Assembly: GCF_012928505.1 (NCBI RefSeq)
Contig: NZ_JABBJN010000049.1
Span: 1-46,730 of the forward strand
DNA from: Achromobacter sp. Bel
Lineage (GTDB): Bacteria; Pseudomonadota; Gammaproteobacteria; Burkholderiales; Burkholderiaceae_B
Length of the DNA stretch: 46,730 nucleotides
Reading direction: 5' to 3'
Under the pieces are notes generated by a model, which saw only the letters and a list, made by a program, of their open reading frames with translations, did not search any database and was not told the origin of the DNA. The position numbers were made by a program, and so were the translations under genes. Positions 7,263-15,942 of the stretch are shown here, one piece after another (position 1 is the first letter of the stretch; every line of letters begins with the position of its first letter).

Positions 7263-7802
7263 ATGGAACAATTTCACGCCACCACCATCGTGTGTGTGCG
7301 CCGCGGCAACCGCGTCGCGCTCGGCGGCGATGGCCAGGTCACCCTGGGCAACATCGTCGTCAAGGGCACGGCCCGCAAGATCCGCCGCCTGTACCACGAC
7401 AAGATCCTGGCCGGTTTCGCCGGCGCCACCGCCGACGCATTCACGTTGCAGGAACGTTTCGAAGCCAAGCTGGAAAAGCACCAGGGCAACCTGATGCGCG
7501 CCGCGGTCGAACTGACCCGCGACTGGCGCACCGACCGCGTCCTGCGCCGGCTGGAAGCCATGCTGATCGTGGCCGACACCGAGCACACGCTGGTGCTGAC
7601 CGGCAATGGCGACGTCCTGGAGCCCGAACACGGCCTGGCCGCCATCGGCTCCGGCGGCGCCTATGCACAATCGGCGGCGCTGGCGTTGCTGCGCAACACC
7701 GAGCTGTCGCCCGAGGCCGTCGTCAAGCAATCGCTGGAAATCGCCGGCGACCTCTGCATCTACACCAACCAGAACCACGTCATCGAAACGCTGGGCGACT
7801 GA
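7263..7802 (+). CDS. hslV: ATP-dependent protease subunit HslV
   Basis: A 179-aa proteasome-like peptidase. After a short propeptide (MEQFHA) the mature N-terminus begins with the catalytic Thr in TTIVCVRRG. The GDGQVTLGN segment, a conserved Lys in the [10 protein letters not shown] region and the [11 protein letters not shown] segment match HslV (ClpQ). Twelve subunits form the degradative chamber served by HslU in the cytoplasm. The GGAAGGAAC sequence upstream is a good ribosome-binding site. It forms a heat-shock operon with hslU 73 bases downstream. Confidence 0.97.
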   Translation: MEQFHATTIVCVRRGNRVALGGDGQVTLGNIVVKGTARKIRRLYHDKILAGFAGATADAFTLQERFEAKLEKHQGNLMRAAVELTRDWRTDRVLRRLEAMLIVADTEHTLVLTGNGDVLEPEHGLAAIGSGGAYAQSAALALLRNTELSPEAVVKQSLEIAGDLCIYTNQNHVIETLGD

Positions 7803-7875
7803 CGCCCGCCGCGCGGCGCCCCGTTTGCGCCGCGGCCGCTTCCCCAGCCCGCTCAAGCTCCAAGGATTCGCCCTC

Positions 7876-9210
7876 ATGTCCGCATCCAACATGACGCCCG
7901 GAGAAATCGTCTCCGAACTCGACAAATACATCGTCGGCCAGAACCGCGCCAAGCGCGCGGTCGCCGTCGCCCTGCGCAACCGCTGGCGCCGCCAGCAGGT
8001 GGCCGAACCCCTGCGCCACGAGATCCACCCGAAGAACATTCTGATGATCGGCCCCACCGGCGTGGGCAAGACCGAAATCGCGCGCCGCCTGGCCAAGCTG
8101 GCCAACGCGCCCTTCATCAAGATCGAAGCCACCAAGTTCACCGAAGTGGGCTATGTGGGCCGCGACGTCGACACCATCATCCGCGACCTGACGGAATACT
8201 CGATCAAACAGACGCGTGAACTGGAAATGCGCCGCGTGCGCACCCAGGCCGAAGATGCCGCCGAAGACCGCATCCTGGACGCCCTGGTGCCGCCTGCCCG
8301 CGGCGCGTCCGGCGAACCGGAACGCGGCGAAGACAACAGCGCCCGCCAGACCTTCAGGAAGCGCCTGCGCGAAGGCAAGATCGACGATCTCGAAATCGAG
8401 ATCGAAGTGGCCCAGGCCGCGCCGCAGATGGACGTCATGACGCCCCCCGGCATGGAAGAAATGGCCGAACAGCTGCGCGGCATGTTCGCCGGCATGGCCC
8501 GCGACAAGAAAAAGGCCAAGAAGATGAAGGTGCGCGAAGCCTTCAAGCTGATCGTCGACGAAGAAGCCGCCAAGCGCGTCAATGAAGAAGACCTGCGCAC
8601 CGTGGCCATCAACAACGTCGAGCAGAACGGCATCGTCTTCCTGGACGAAATCGACAAGATCGCCGCCCGCCAGGAATCCGGCGGCGCCGACGTGTCGCGC
8701 CAGGGCGTGCAGCGCGACCTGCTACCGCTGGTGGAAGGCACGACCGTCAACACGCGCTACGGCATGGTCCGCACCGACCACATCCTGTTCATCGCGTCGG
8801 GCGCGTTCCACCTGGCCCGCCCGTCGGACCTGATCCCCGAGCTGCAAGGCCGTTTCCCGATCCGTGTGGAACTGGAATCGCTGACCGCCGAGGACTTTGT
8901 GCGCATCCTGTCCGACACGGACGCCTCGCTGACCAAGCAGTACACCGCGCTGATGGCCACCGAAGACGTGCAGCTGGAATTCACGGACGAGGGCGTGCGC
9001 CGCCTGGCCGAACTGGCCTACGACGTGAACGAGACTACCGAGAACATCGGTGCCCGCCGCCTGTACACGGTGATGGAAAAACTGCTGGACGAACTGTCGT
9101 TCGACGCCACGTCCAGCCAGGACAAGCACGTGAAGATCGACGCCGCCTACGTCAACTCGCAATTGGCGGAAGCCGCCAGCAGCCAGGACCTGGCGCGCTA
9201 CGTGCTGTAA
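7876..9210 (+). CDS. hslU: ATP-dependent protease ATPase subunit HslU
   Basis: A 444-aa AAA+ unfoldase of normal family length. It begins [19 protein letters not shown]. Walker A is GPTGVGKTE near residue 57. The insertion (I) domain rich in charged residues spans about residues 110-240. Walker B is [10 protein letters not shown], and sensor-2/C-terminal helices end in DLARYVL, the tail that docks into HslV. A longer in-frame start inside hslV (7606) is rejected because it would add about 90 residues absent from the family. Confidence 0.97.
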   Translation: MSASNMTPGEIVSELDKYIVGQNRAKRAVAVALRNRWRRQQVAEPLRHEIHPKNILMIGPTGVGKTEIARRLAKLANAPFIKIEATKFTEVGYVGRDVDTIIRDLTEYSIKQTRELEMRRVRTQAEDAAEDRILDALVPPARGASGEPERGEDNSARQTFRKRLREGKIDDLEIEIEVAQAAPQMDVMTPPGMEEMAEQLRGMFAGMARDKKKAKKMKVREAFKLIVDEEAAKRVNEEDLRTVAINNVEQNGIVFLDEIDKIAARQESGGADVSRQGVQRDLLPLVEGTTVNTRYGMVRTDHILFIASGAFHLARPSDLIPELQGRFPIRVELESLTAEDFVRILSDTDASLTKQYTALMATEDVQLEFTDEGVRRLAELAYDVNETTENIGARRLYTVMEKLLDELSFDATSSQDKHVKIDAAYVNSQLAEAASSQDLARYVL

Positions 9211-9231
9211 GTCGGGCACGCTTGAAATGGC

Positions 9232-9255
9232 AACGGGGGCATACGCCCCCGTTTT
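9232..9255 (+). terminator. Terminator after hslU
   Basis: A perfect nine-base stem (AACGGGGGC / GCCCCCGTT) with loop ATAC is followed by TTT. It lies about 20 bases after hslU and just before the end of the convergent lipoprotein gene, so it may work in both directions. Confidence 0.88.
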
Positions 9256-9271
9256 GCCGCCCAACTTGGTA

Positions 9272-9730
9272 TTACTTCTGCGCGACGGGCGCGACGGGCT
9301 TGCCGGTATAGCTCAGGCCGCCCAGTTCCTTTTCTGCCTTTTCCGGCGTATCCAGTTCCAGCACGATGCGGCCCACCATCAGGCCGAGCGACGGCGAACT
9401 ACGCACGTACTTTGTTTCCCCTGCGTCCAGCACGAAACTCAAAGTCTTCTCGGTCTCGGTCGACGTCGATGCTTTGTACGTGCCTTGGGGCCGATCGACA
9501 TAGAAAAACCCGCCGGGCTGCGAACGACCGACCACTTCGCCATTCAGGCGGATGTCGGACTGCACGGCCGCGCCGAACATCGACGCCGAACGCATGAAGT
9601 AAATGCGTCCTTCGCCTTGCTGCACGACGGGGATGGTGGACGCCATCTGCGAATGCTTCACGCCCGAGGCGCACCCGGCCATCACGACCGTTGCCAGTAC
9701 CGCCGCTGAAATCTTCGATGCACGCTTCAC
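9272..9730 (-). CDS. DUF2846 lipoprotein
   Basis: A 152-aa protein with a lipoprotein signal peptide (positively charged start, hydrophobic core, VMAGC lipobox). The mature chain carries the DUF2846 pattern: GRIYFMRS, a short beta-rich domain and a PGGFFYVDRPQGTY segment. Such proteins are small surface or periplasmic lipoproteins of unknown function. The ATG overlaps the stop of the upstream lipoprotein gene (ATGA), so the two are translated together from the promoter near 10175. Confidence 0.85.
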   Translation of the reverse strand: MKRASKISAAVLATVVMAGCASGVKHSQMASTIPVVQQGEGRIYFMRSASMFGAAVQSDIRLNGEVVGRSQPGGFFYVDRPQGTYKASTSTETEKTLSFVLDAGETKYVRSSPSLGLMVGRIVLELDTPEKAEKELGGLSYTGKPVAPVAQK

Positions 9731-10137
9731 TGCACGTCTCCAACAATCAAGGATAGAGGAGACCGCAGCGCGGAATAGGCCTGGTCTCCGGGGAGGTAAA
9801 AACCGACAAGCTTTTGATCGGAAAGCACCAGCCAGGCCTCATGCACCTGCCGGCCTTCGATCGTGAAGACCGTGCCCACCGGACGAAGGACCTCGCCTTG
9901 CGGGATGCTGCCGGCGGAACGCCAGACAGATCCCTTGCGAATTTCGCGCTGATACCCGGTCGACAACTTCACGACGACCGTTTCCTGTACGGCCTGATTC
10001 GGTTTGGCCTCTGCGGCGCTGACCACGACCGGCGCAGCGACGGCGGATTGCTTCACGCTGGCCGCGCACCCCATAATCCCTGTAAACAGCAGCGCCGCAG
10101 CCGCAGCCCGGCATCCTTGAATGAATTCGGTGCGCAT
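9727..10137 (-). CDS. Putative lipoprotein of unknown family
   Basis: A 136-aa protein beginning MRTEFIQGCR, with a hydrophobic segment and an IMGC lipobox near residue 23. The mature part is Ala/Val-rich at first, then forms a likely beta domain (VVVKLSTGYQREIRKGSVWR to VHEAWLVLSDQKLVGFYLPG). No family was recognised. The ATG at 10137 was chosen over upstream starts because the signal peptide begins there and the promoter-like sequence and inverted repeat lie immediately upstream. It forms a two-gene operon with the DUF2846 lipoprotein. Confidence 0.75.
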   Translation of the reverse strand: MRTEFIQGCRAAAAALLFTGIMGCAASVKQSAVAAPVVVSAAEAKPNQAVQETVVVKLSTGYQREIRKGSVWRSAGSIPQGEVLRPVGTVFTIEGRQVHEAWLVLSDQKLVGFYLPGDQAYSALRSPLSLIVGDVQ

Positions 10138-10152
10138 GACAAAACGTATAAA

Positions 10153-10200
10153 AATGCGTTGAAAGATAACGCATTGTAGATACGTGCGCACAATATGCAA
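10153..10200 (-). promoter_or_regulatory. Promoter with overlapping inverted repeat for the lipoprotein pair
   Basis: Read on the minus strand, TTGCAT (10200-10195) and TACAAT (10178-10173) are 16 bases apart and resemble a sigma-70 promoter with a strong -10 and a weak -35. A perfect inverted repeat, AATGCGTT-N7-AACGCATT (10153-10175), begins inside the -10 and covers the expected transcription start, which is typical operator placement. It could instead form a 5' mRNA hairpin, since a short T-run follows it. Confidence 0.5.
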
Positions 10201-10243
10201 GCGCCCGCCTGCCAGTGGCCCGAAGGGCCGCGGCAGGCGGGCG
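10201..10243 (-). terminator. Strong GC-rich hairpin after the CusF-like gene
   Basis: Arms GCGCCCGCCTGCC (10201-10213) and GGCAGGCGGGCGC are perfectly complementary around an inner GGCCCGAAGGGCC hairpin. It lies about 30 bases beyond the CusF-like gene stop and just upstream of the lipoprotein promoter. Only a short T/A tail follows, so it may act as a terminator or insulator between the two tandem units. Confidence 0.6.
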
Positions 10244-10269
10244 CAAGACGAAAGAATATGAGGGGAGTT

Positions 10270-10578
10270 TTAGTTCGTGATCGCCGTCACGACATACTTG
10301 CCATCCTTGCGGGTGGCGGTGAAGCGGACTTTGTCGCCCGCCTTGATCTTGGCCAGCAGGGTCGGCGGATCCGCCTCGTAGACCAGCGTCATGGCCGGCA
10401 AGTCCAGGGCCTTGATCTCGTCGTGCTTGATCGTGACCTTGCCCGCGGCGGGATCCACCCGGCGCACTTCGCCGCTGGCGTCGGCCGTTTGGGCGAACGC
10501 CAAGGGCGTAGCCAGGGTAACGACGGCCATCGCAGTGGCGATAGCCATGGGCATTGCATATTTGCGGTCAAAAGCCAT
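10270..10578 (-). CDS. CusF-like periplasmic copper-binding domain protein with altered ligands
   Basis: A 102-aa exported protein: the signal peptide ends at PLAFAQ and a single OB-like CusF/CopK-type domain follows (GEVRRVDPAAGKVTIKHDEI through GDKVRFTATRKDGKYVV). E. coli CusF binds Cu(I)/Ag(I) with a His, a Trp and two Met. Here the His (KHDEI) and first Met (LPAMTL) remain, while the Trp and second Met positions read Leu. The ATG at 10578 is preceded by GGAGGA at good spacing. No CusCBA genes are nearby, so a metallochaperone role is uncertain. Confidence 0.75.
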   Translation of the reverse strand: MAFDRKYAMPMAIATAMAVVTLATPLAFAQTADASGEVRRVDPAAGKVTIKHDEIKALDLPAMTLVYEADPPTLLAKIKAGDKVRFTATRKDGKYVVTAITN

Positions 10579-10720
10579 ACAGGCGTCCTCCATTGACAGC
10601 GGAAGCCGAGGGGCCGAGACCCGCGCCCTTCCTGCTTTCCACAATGCTAGGATACCGCCGTTATGAAACAATTCCGGCTGACTCGACGCAACAATCCTTA
10701 CAGTTGATTGCGTAGCGGCG

Positions 10721-10736
10721 GCCCGCCCGGGCGGGC
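10721..10736. repeat. Perfect 16-base GC palindrome upstream of the cobalamin adenosyltransferase gene
   Basis: GCCCGCCCGGGCGGGC reads the same on both strands. It lies 59 bases before the pduO-type gene, in a 216-base gap between divergent units that otherwise shows no gene. It could be a structured leader or protein-binding site; nothing decides this. Confidence 0.5.
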
Positions 10737-10794
10737 GCTTACCCCCGGACGCAAACCGCCCCTCCCTTTTTTTCCCGATTCAGGACGTTTCCCC

Positions 10795-11349
10795 ATGGCC
10801 AACCGCTTATCCGTCATTGCCACCCGCACCGGAGACGACGGCACCACAGGGCTGGGGGACGGATCACGCAGCCCCAAGGACGCCCCGCGCATCGCGGCGC
10901 TGGGCGACGTCGACGAGCTGAACAGCGCCATCGGCCTGCTGCTGACCGACCCCCTGCCGCCCGAGGTGTCGTTGGACCTGATGGCGATCCAGCACGACCT
11001 TTTCGACATGGGCGCGGAACTCTGCATTCCCGGCCACGCCGCCATCACAGACGCGCAGGTCGCCCGTCTGGACGCGCGGCTGGCGCACTACAACGCGACG
11101 CTGGCCCCCTTGCGCGAGTTCATTTTGCCGGGCGGCACCCGGGCGGCGGCGCAGGCGCACGTGGTGCGCACCGTGTGCCGGCGGGCGGAACGGGCGGTGG
11201 TCGCGCTGGCCAGGGCCGACACGGTGAACGCGGCCGTCCGGCAATATCTGAACCGCCTGTCCGACCTGATGTTCGTGCTGGCGCGTTGTATAAACCAGCA
11301 TGCGGGGCAGAAAGACACGTTCTGGGCAGGCGCCCAGGCGCGCCGATAA
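10795..11349 (+). CDS. PduO-type cob(I)alamin adenosyltransferase
   Basis: A 184-aa ATP:cob(I)alamin adenosyltransferase (ATR). The N-terminal ATP-binding segment is TRTGDDGTTGLGDGSR. The helical bundle motifs CRRAERAVVAL and YLNRLSDLMFVLAR carry the catalytic Arg/Asp region. It transfers adenosine from ATP to cobalamin for B12-dependent enzymes such as methylmalonyl-CoA mutase. It is complete for the single-domain form. No B12 riboswitch or cobalamin genes are adjacent. The 51-base gap to rmlB on the same strand could allow read-through. Confidence 0.93.
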   Translation: MANRLSVIATRTGDDGTTGLGDGSRSPKDAPRIAALGDVDELNSAIGLLLTDPLPPEVSLDLMAIQHDLFDMGAELCIPGHAAITDAQVARLDARLAHYNATLAPLREFILPGGTRAAAQAHVVRTVCRRAERAVVALARADTVNAAVRQYLNRLSDLMFVLARCINQHAGQKDTFWAGAQARR

Positions 11350-11400
11350 GGCGCGGCCGGGACACGCCGGACGCCCTCGGGTCCTGAGGTTTCCAAGCAC

Positions 11401-12450
11401 ATGAGCATCATCGTCACCGGCGGCGCCGGCTTCATCGGGTCCAACTTCGTGCTGGACTGGCTTGCCCGCAGCGACGAGCCGGTCGTCACACTGGACAAGC
11501 TGACCTACGCGGGCAACCTGGACAATCTTGCGCCGCTGGCACAGGACGCCCGGCACACGTTCGTCCACGGCGACATCGCCGACCAGGCGGCGATGCTGGC
11601 CTTGCTGCACGCGCACCGCCCGCGCGCCGTGATCCATTTCGCAGCCGAGACCCACGTCGACCGCTCCATCGCCGATCCCGGCGCGTTCCTGCAGGCCAAT
11701 GTGATGGGCACCTTCCACTTGCTGGAGGCCGCGCGCACCTACTGGTCGGCGCTGGACGCCGGCGGCAAGTCCGCCTTCCGCTTCGTGCACGTCTCCACCG
11801 ATGAAGTCTATGGATCGCTGGACGAAGACGGTCCGCCGTTCACCGAACTGACCTGCTACGCGCCGAACAGCCCCTATGCCGCCAGTAAGGCGGCCAGCGA
11901 CCATCTGGTGCGCGCCTATCACCAGACCTATGGCCTGCCGGTGCTGACGTCGAACTGCTCGAACAACTACGGCCCGCGCCAATTCCCGGAAAAGCTGATC
12001 CCGCTTGTGATTCACAACGCGTTCGCCGGTAAGCCACTGCCGATCTACGGAGACGGCCTGCAACGGCGAGATTGGCTGTATGTGGCCGACCATTGCGATG
12101 CCATCCGCAGGATGTTGGACGCCGGCGCGCCGGGCGCGACCTACAACGTGGGCGGCTGGAACGAAAAGACCAACCTGGACCTGGTGCGCGGCCTATGCGC
12201 GCTGTTGGACGAGCGCCGGCCGCGGGCCGACGGCCAGTCCTACGCGTCGCAGATCGTCCACGTGCCGGACCGCGCCGGCCATGACCGCCGCTACGCCGTG
12301 GACGCGACGCGGCTGCAGCGCGACCTGGGGTGGATGCCTGGCGAGACCTTCGAGTCCGGCATCCGCAAGACCGTGCAGTGGTACCTGGACGAAGCGCAGT
12401 GGGTGGCGAACGTCGCCAGCGGCGCCTATCGCCACCCACACAAAGCGTAG
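11401..12450 (+). CDS. rfbB: dTDP-glucose 4,6-dehydratase RmlB
   Basis: A 349-aa extended SDR. NAD-binding TGGAGFIGSNFV lies at the start. The STDEVYG segment gives the active-site Thr-Asp-Glu. The catalytic YAASK follows, then NCSNNYGPRQFPEKLIP, hallmark of RmlB. It converts dTDP-glucose to dTDP-4-keto-6-deoxyglucose, the second step of dTDP-L-rhamnose synthesis. It leads a tight rmlBDAC operon (10 bases to rmlD). dTDP-rhamnose would feed lipopolysaccharide or other surface polysaccharide. Confidence 0.97.
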   Translation: MSIIVTGGAGFIGSNFVLDWLARSDEPVVTLDKLTYAGNLDNLAPLAQDARHTFVHGDIADQAAMLALLHAHRPRAVIHFAAETHVDRSIADPGAFLQANVMGTFHLLEAARTYWSALDAGGKSAFRFVHVSTDEVYGSLDEDGPPFTELTCYAPNSPYAASKAASDHLVRAYHQTYGLPVLTSNCSNNYGPRQFPEKLIPLVIHNAFAGKPLPIYGDGLQRRDWLYVADHCDAIRRMLDAGAPGATYNVGGWNEKTNLDLVRGLCALLDERRPRADGQSYASQIVHVPDRAGHDRRYAVDATRLQRDLGWMPGETFESGIRKTVQWYLDEAQWVANVASGAYRHPHKA

Positions 12451-12460
12451 CGGGAGCCGC

Positions 12461-13357
12461 GTGAAGATCCTACTGCTGGGCAAAGCGGGTCAGATCGGCC
12501 AGGCATTGCGGCACGCCTTGCCCACATTGGGCGAGCTCGCCTCGCTGGGCCGGGACGACGCCGATCTGCGCGATCAGGACGCGTTGCGGCGCGCCTTGGC
12601 CGCGCACTGTCCCGACGTAATCGTGAATGCGGCGGCCTACACGGCCGTCGACCAGGCCGAAACCGACCGGGACACGGCCACGCAAGTGAACGCGCAGGCC
12701 GTCGCCACGCTGGCGCAATACGCCCGGGACGCACGCGCCCTGCTTGTGCACTACTCCACCGACTATGTATTCGACGGCGACAGCGCCCGGCCCTATGTAG
12801 AAACCGATGCGCCCCACCCGCTGAACGCCTACGGCGCGACCAAGCTCGCGGGTGAATCCGCCGTGCTGGCGAACGGCTGCGACGCGCTGGTGTTCCGTTG
12901 CAGCTGGGTCTACGCGCCCCACGGCCGGAATTTCCCCACATCGATCCTCCGCCTGGCGCGAACCCGGGACCGCCTGGACGTGGTGGCGGACCAGACCGGC
13001 GCGCCGACCTCCGCCGCGCTTATCGCCCGCGTCACCGTCCAAGCCATCGCCCGCCACCGCCAGCAGCCGCTGCAAGGCGGCATCTACCATCTGGCCGCCG
13101 ACGGCGCCACCACCTGGCATGCCTTCGCGCAATATCTGGTGGCCGGTGCCGCGGCGCGAGGCGCCGCCCTGGCGCTCGCGCCCGAGCGGATCCGCGCTAT
13201 CGCGTCGAAAGACTACCCGGCCGCAGCCAAACGCCCGCACAATTCAAGACTGGACACGACGCGGCTATCGGCCGCGCTGGGGCTGCGCCTGCCTGCCTGG
13301 ACGGAAGAGGCGGACCGCTTCCTGGATCAACTTTCCGCGCACGGGGAATTCACATGA
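12461..13357 (+). CDS. rfbD: dTDP-4-dehydrorhamnose reductase RmlD
   Basis: A 298-aa SDR starting with GTG ([16 protein letters not shown]). The nucleotide-binding motif is [15 protein letters not shown] and the catalytic YGATK follow, together with a typical [11 protein letters not shown]. It makes dTDP-L-rhamnose from the keto intermediate produced by RmlC. The GTG was chosen because CGGGAG precedes it and longer frames would overlap rmlB. Its stop overlaps the rmlA start (ATGATG), showing coupling. Confidence 0.96.
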   Translation: MKILLLGKAGQIGQALRHALPTLGELASLGRDDADLRDQDALRRALAAHCPDVIVNAAAYTAVDQAETDRDTATQVNAQAVATLAQYARDARALLVHYSTDYVFDGDSARPYVETDAPHPLNAYGATKLAGESAVLANGCDALVFRCSWVYAPHGRNFPTSILRLARTRDRLDVVADQTGAPTSAALIARVTVQAIARHRQQPLQGGIYHLAADGATTWHAFAQYLVAGAAARGAALALAPERIRAIASKDYPAAAKRPHNSRLDTTRLSAALGLRLPAWTEEADRFLDQLSAHGEFT

Positions 13358-14235
13358 TGCGCAAGGGCATCGTACTGGCCGGCGGCGCCGGCGAACGGCT
13401 GCATCCGGCGACGCTTGCCGTCAGCAAGCAGTTGCTGCCGGTCTTCGACAAGCCGATGGTCTACTACCCGCTCACGACCTTGATGCTGGCGGGCATCCGC
13501 GACATCCTCGTCATCTCGACGCCGCAGGACACGCCGCGGTTCCAGCAGTTGCTAGGCGACGGCTCGCAGTGGGGCCTGAACCTCAGCTACGCGGTGCAGC
13601 CCTCGCCCGAGGGGCTGGCGCAGGCGTTCCTGATCGGTGCGTCTTTCATCGGCCAGGACCCGTGCGCGCTGGTGCTGGGCGACAATATCTTCTACGGCCA
13701 CGAACTGCCGCGGCTGCTGCAAAGCGCGAGCAGGCGCGTGGACGGCGCTACGGTGTTCACCTACCACGTGCAGGACCCGGAACGCTATGGCGTGGCCGAA
13801 TTCGACCAGGGCGGCAAGGTGCTCTCCATCGAGGAAAAGCCCGCCCGCCCCCGGTCCAGCTATGCCGTCACCGGCCTGTATTTCTACGACAACGACGTGA
13901 TCGACATCGCCCGCGGCATCCGGCCGTCGGCGCGCGGCGAGCTTGAGATCACCGACGTCAACCGACACTATCTGCAAGCAGGCAAGCTGGCCGTGGAGAT
14001 CATGGGCCGAGGCTACGCCTGGCTGGACACCGGCACCCACGAATCGCTGCTGGAAGCCAGCCAGTTCATCGCCACGCTGGAACACCGCCAGGGCCTGAAG
14101 GTGGCATGCCCCGAAGAGATCGCCTTCCGCCAGCGATGGATCACCGCCGAGGCCCTGGAGAAACTGGCCGCGCCCTTGTCAAAAAGCGGCTACGGCCAAT
14201 ACCTGATGCGCGTCCTGGTGGACAAGGTGTTCTGA
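13354..14235 (+). CDS. rfbA: Glucose-1-phosphate thymidylyltransferase RmlA
   Basis: A 293-aa nucleotidyltransferase. The signature is [16 protein letters not shown] (the usual Thr before RL is Glu here). [18 protein letters not shown] and [10 protein letters not shown], with the metal-binding Asp, follow. The C-terminal segment [15 protein letters not shown] matches RmlA. It joins glucose-1-phosphate to dTTP, the committed first step of dTDP-rhamnose synthesis, and is normally feedback-inhibited by dTDP-rhamnose. It overlaps rmlD at its start and rmlC at its end by one base each way of the TGATG type. Confidence 0.97.
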   Translation: MMRKGIVLAGGAGERLHPATLAVSKQLLPVFDKPMVYYPLTTLMLAGIRDILVISTPQDTPRFQQLLGDGSQWGLNLSYAVQPSPEGLAQAFLIGASFIGQDPCALVLGDNIFYGHELPRLLQSASRRVDGATVFTYHVQDPERYGVAEFDQGGKVLSIEEKPARPRSSYAVTGLYFYDNDVIDIARGIRPSARGELEITDVNRHYLQAGKLAVEIMGRGYAWLDTGTHESLLEASQFIATLEHRQGLKVACPEEIAFRQRWITAEALEKLAAPLSKSGYGQYLMRVLVDKVF

Positions 14236-14777
14236 TGAAAGTGTTTGCCCAAGCGATCCCCGGCGTCCTGGTCCTGGAGCCGCGCGTCTTCGACGACGAC
14301 CGCGGCTTCTTTTTCGAAAGCTTCAATCAGGCGGCCTTCGACGCCGCGACCGGCCTGGCGCGCCGCTTCGTGCAGGACAACCATTCCCGCTCCGCCCAAG
14401 GCGTCCTGCGCGGCCTGCACTATCAGGTGGCGCAGCCGCAAGGCAAGCTGGTGCGCGTCTGCGCGGGAGAGATCTTCGATGTGGCGGTCGACGTGCGGCG
14501 CGCGTCGCCGACCTTCGGGCAATGGGTCGGCGTGGTGCTGTCCGCCGAAAACAAGCGCCAGATGTGGATACCCGAAGGGTTCGCCCACGGTTTCCTGACG
14601 CTGTCGGAGTCAGCCGAAGTCCTGTACAAGGCCACGGACTATTACGCGCCGCAACACGAACGCTGCATTCGCTGGGACGATCCGACGCTGGCCATTGCCT
14701 GGCCAGTCGGCAGGACGCCGAAGCTGTCCGCGAAGGACCGCAACGGCGTGTTCCTGGACGCCGCCGAAACCGGCTGA
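14235..14777 (+). CDS. rfbC: dTDP-4-dehydrorhamnose 3,5-epimerase RmlC
   Basis: A 180-aa cupin. RGFFFESFN and QDNHSRSAQGVLRGLHYQ carry the catalytic His, and PEGFAHGFLTLSE is the family C-terminal motif. It epimerises C3 and C5 of dTDP-4-keto-6-deoxyglucose. It closes the rmlBDAC operon. The stop lies one base from the stop of convergent lipA, so no terminator fits between them. Confidence 0.97.
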   Translation: MKVFAQAIPGVLVLEPRVFDDDRGFFFESFNQAAFDAATGLARRFVQDNHSRSAQGVLRGLHYQVAQPQGKLVRVCAGEIFDVAVDVRRASPTFGQWVGVVLSAENKRQMWIPEGFAHGFLTLSESAEVLYKATDYYAPQHERCIRWDDPTLAIAWPVGRTPKLSAKDRNGVFLDAAETG

Positions 14778-14778
14778 C

Positions 14779-15783
14779 TCAGTTCACGCCCGCAGCATGC
14801 GCCTGTTCGTCCGCATGGTAGGACGAGCGCACCATCGCGCCCACCGCCGCATGCGAGAAACCCATGGCGTAGGCTTCGCGTTCGAACATGGCGAACGTAT
14901 CCGGGTGCACGTAGCGCAGCACGGGCAGGTGGTGCTCCGACGGCTGCAGGTACTGCCCGATCGTCAGCATGTCCACATTGTGTTCGCGCATGTCGCGCAT
15001 CACTTGCAGGATTTCTTCGTCCGTCTCGCCCAGGCCCAGCATCAGGCCGGACTTGGTGGCCACTTCCGGATGCAGCTTCTTGAATTCGGCCAGCAGCTTC
15101 AAGGAGTGCATGTAGTCCGAACCCGGGCGGGCCTGCTTGTACAGGCGCGGCACGGTTTCCAGGTTGTGGTTCATGACGTCCGGCGGGCCGGCGTTCAGGA
15201 TAGCCAGCGCGCGGTCCAGGCGGCCACGGAAGTCGGGCACCAGCACCTCGATGCGGGTGGTGGGCGACAGTTCGCGGATGTGGGTGATGCAATCCACGAA
15301 GTGGGCAGCGCCGCCGTCGCGCAGGTCGTCGCGGTCGACCGACGTGATCACGACGTAAGACAGCTTCAACGCGGCGATGGTGCGCGCCAGGTTCTCGGGT
15401 TCCTTCGTGTCCAGCGGATCGGGGCGCCCGTGGCCCACGTCACAGAACGGGCAGCGGCGCGTGCACTTGTCGCCCATGATCATGAACGTGGCCGTGCCCT
15501 TGCCGAAGCACTCGCCGATGTTCGGGCAGGAGGCTTCTTCGCACACGGTGTGCAGATTGTGTTCGCGCAGGATGCGCTTGATGTCGTAGAAGCGCGAGCC
15601 GGGCGCGGCGGCCTTCACGCGGATCCACTCGGGCTTCTTCAGGCGCTCTGCCGGAACGATCTTGATGGGGATGCGTGCCGTCTTGGCCTGCGATTTCTGC
15701 TTTTGCGTCGGATCGTAGGCCGAGTCCGCGGGCGCGGCGGCGGATTCGTTCGAGGGAACAGGAGACTCGGCGAGCGTAGACAT
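14779..15783 (-). CDS. lipA: Lipoyl synthase LipA
   Basis: A 334-aa radical-SAM enzyme. The auxiliary cluster motif is [12 protein letters not shown]. The radical-SAM cluster motif is CTRRCPFC. The conserved C-terminal RSSYHA supplies the serine ligand. It inserts two sulfurs into octanoyl chains attached to E2/H lipoyl domains. The first about 35 residues are a variable extension. Its partner lipB lies 1.8 kb upstream, separated by a LacI-like and a Sel1-repeat gene. Confidence 0.97.
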   Translation of the reverse strand: MSTLAESPVPSNESAAAPADSAYDPTQKQKSQAKTARIPIKIVPAERLKKPEWIRVKAAAPGSRFYDIKRILREHNLHTVCEEASCPNIGECFGKGTATFMIMGDKCTRRCPFCDVGHGRPDPLDTKEPENLARTIAALKLSYVVITSVDRDDLRDGGAAHFVDCITHIRELSPTTRIEVLVPDFRGRLDRALAILNAGPPDVMNHNLETVPRLYKQARPGSDYMHSLKLLAEFKKLHPEVATKSGLMLGLGETDEEILQVMRDMREHNVDMLTIGQYLQPSEHHLPVLRYVHPDTFAMFEREAYAMGFSHAAVGAMVRSSYHADEQAHAAGVN

Positions 15784-15942
15784 TGGGCACCTTCGAAACC
15801 GGTGCGCAAGACGGCCCGGTCTGAGACAAAAGAGGCATTTTACCCCCCCGCGCGCGGATCCGCCGCGAACGGCCCGCCTGCCCCAGGCGCCGCCCGCCCG
15901 GCTGGGTTATCGTCACGCCTGACGAATCCCCTGAAATCCCCC

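Noticed and set aside
7606..7875. N-terminal extension of HslU
   Set aside because: The frame is open through hslV, but HslU starts at the [16 protein letters not shown] segment and the extension is hslV read in another frame.
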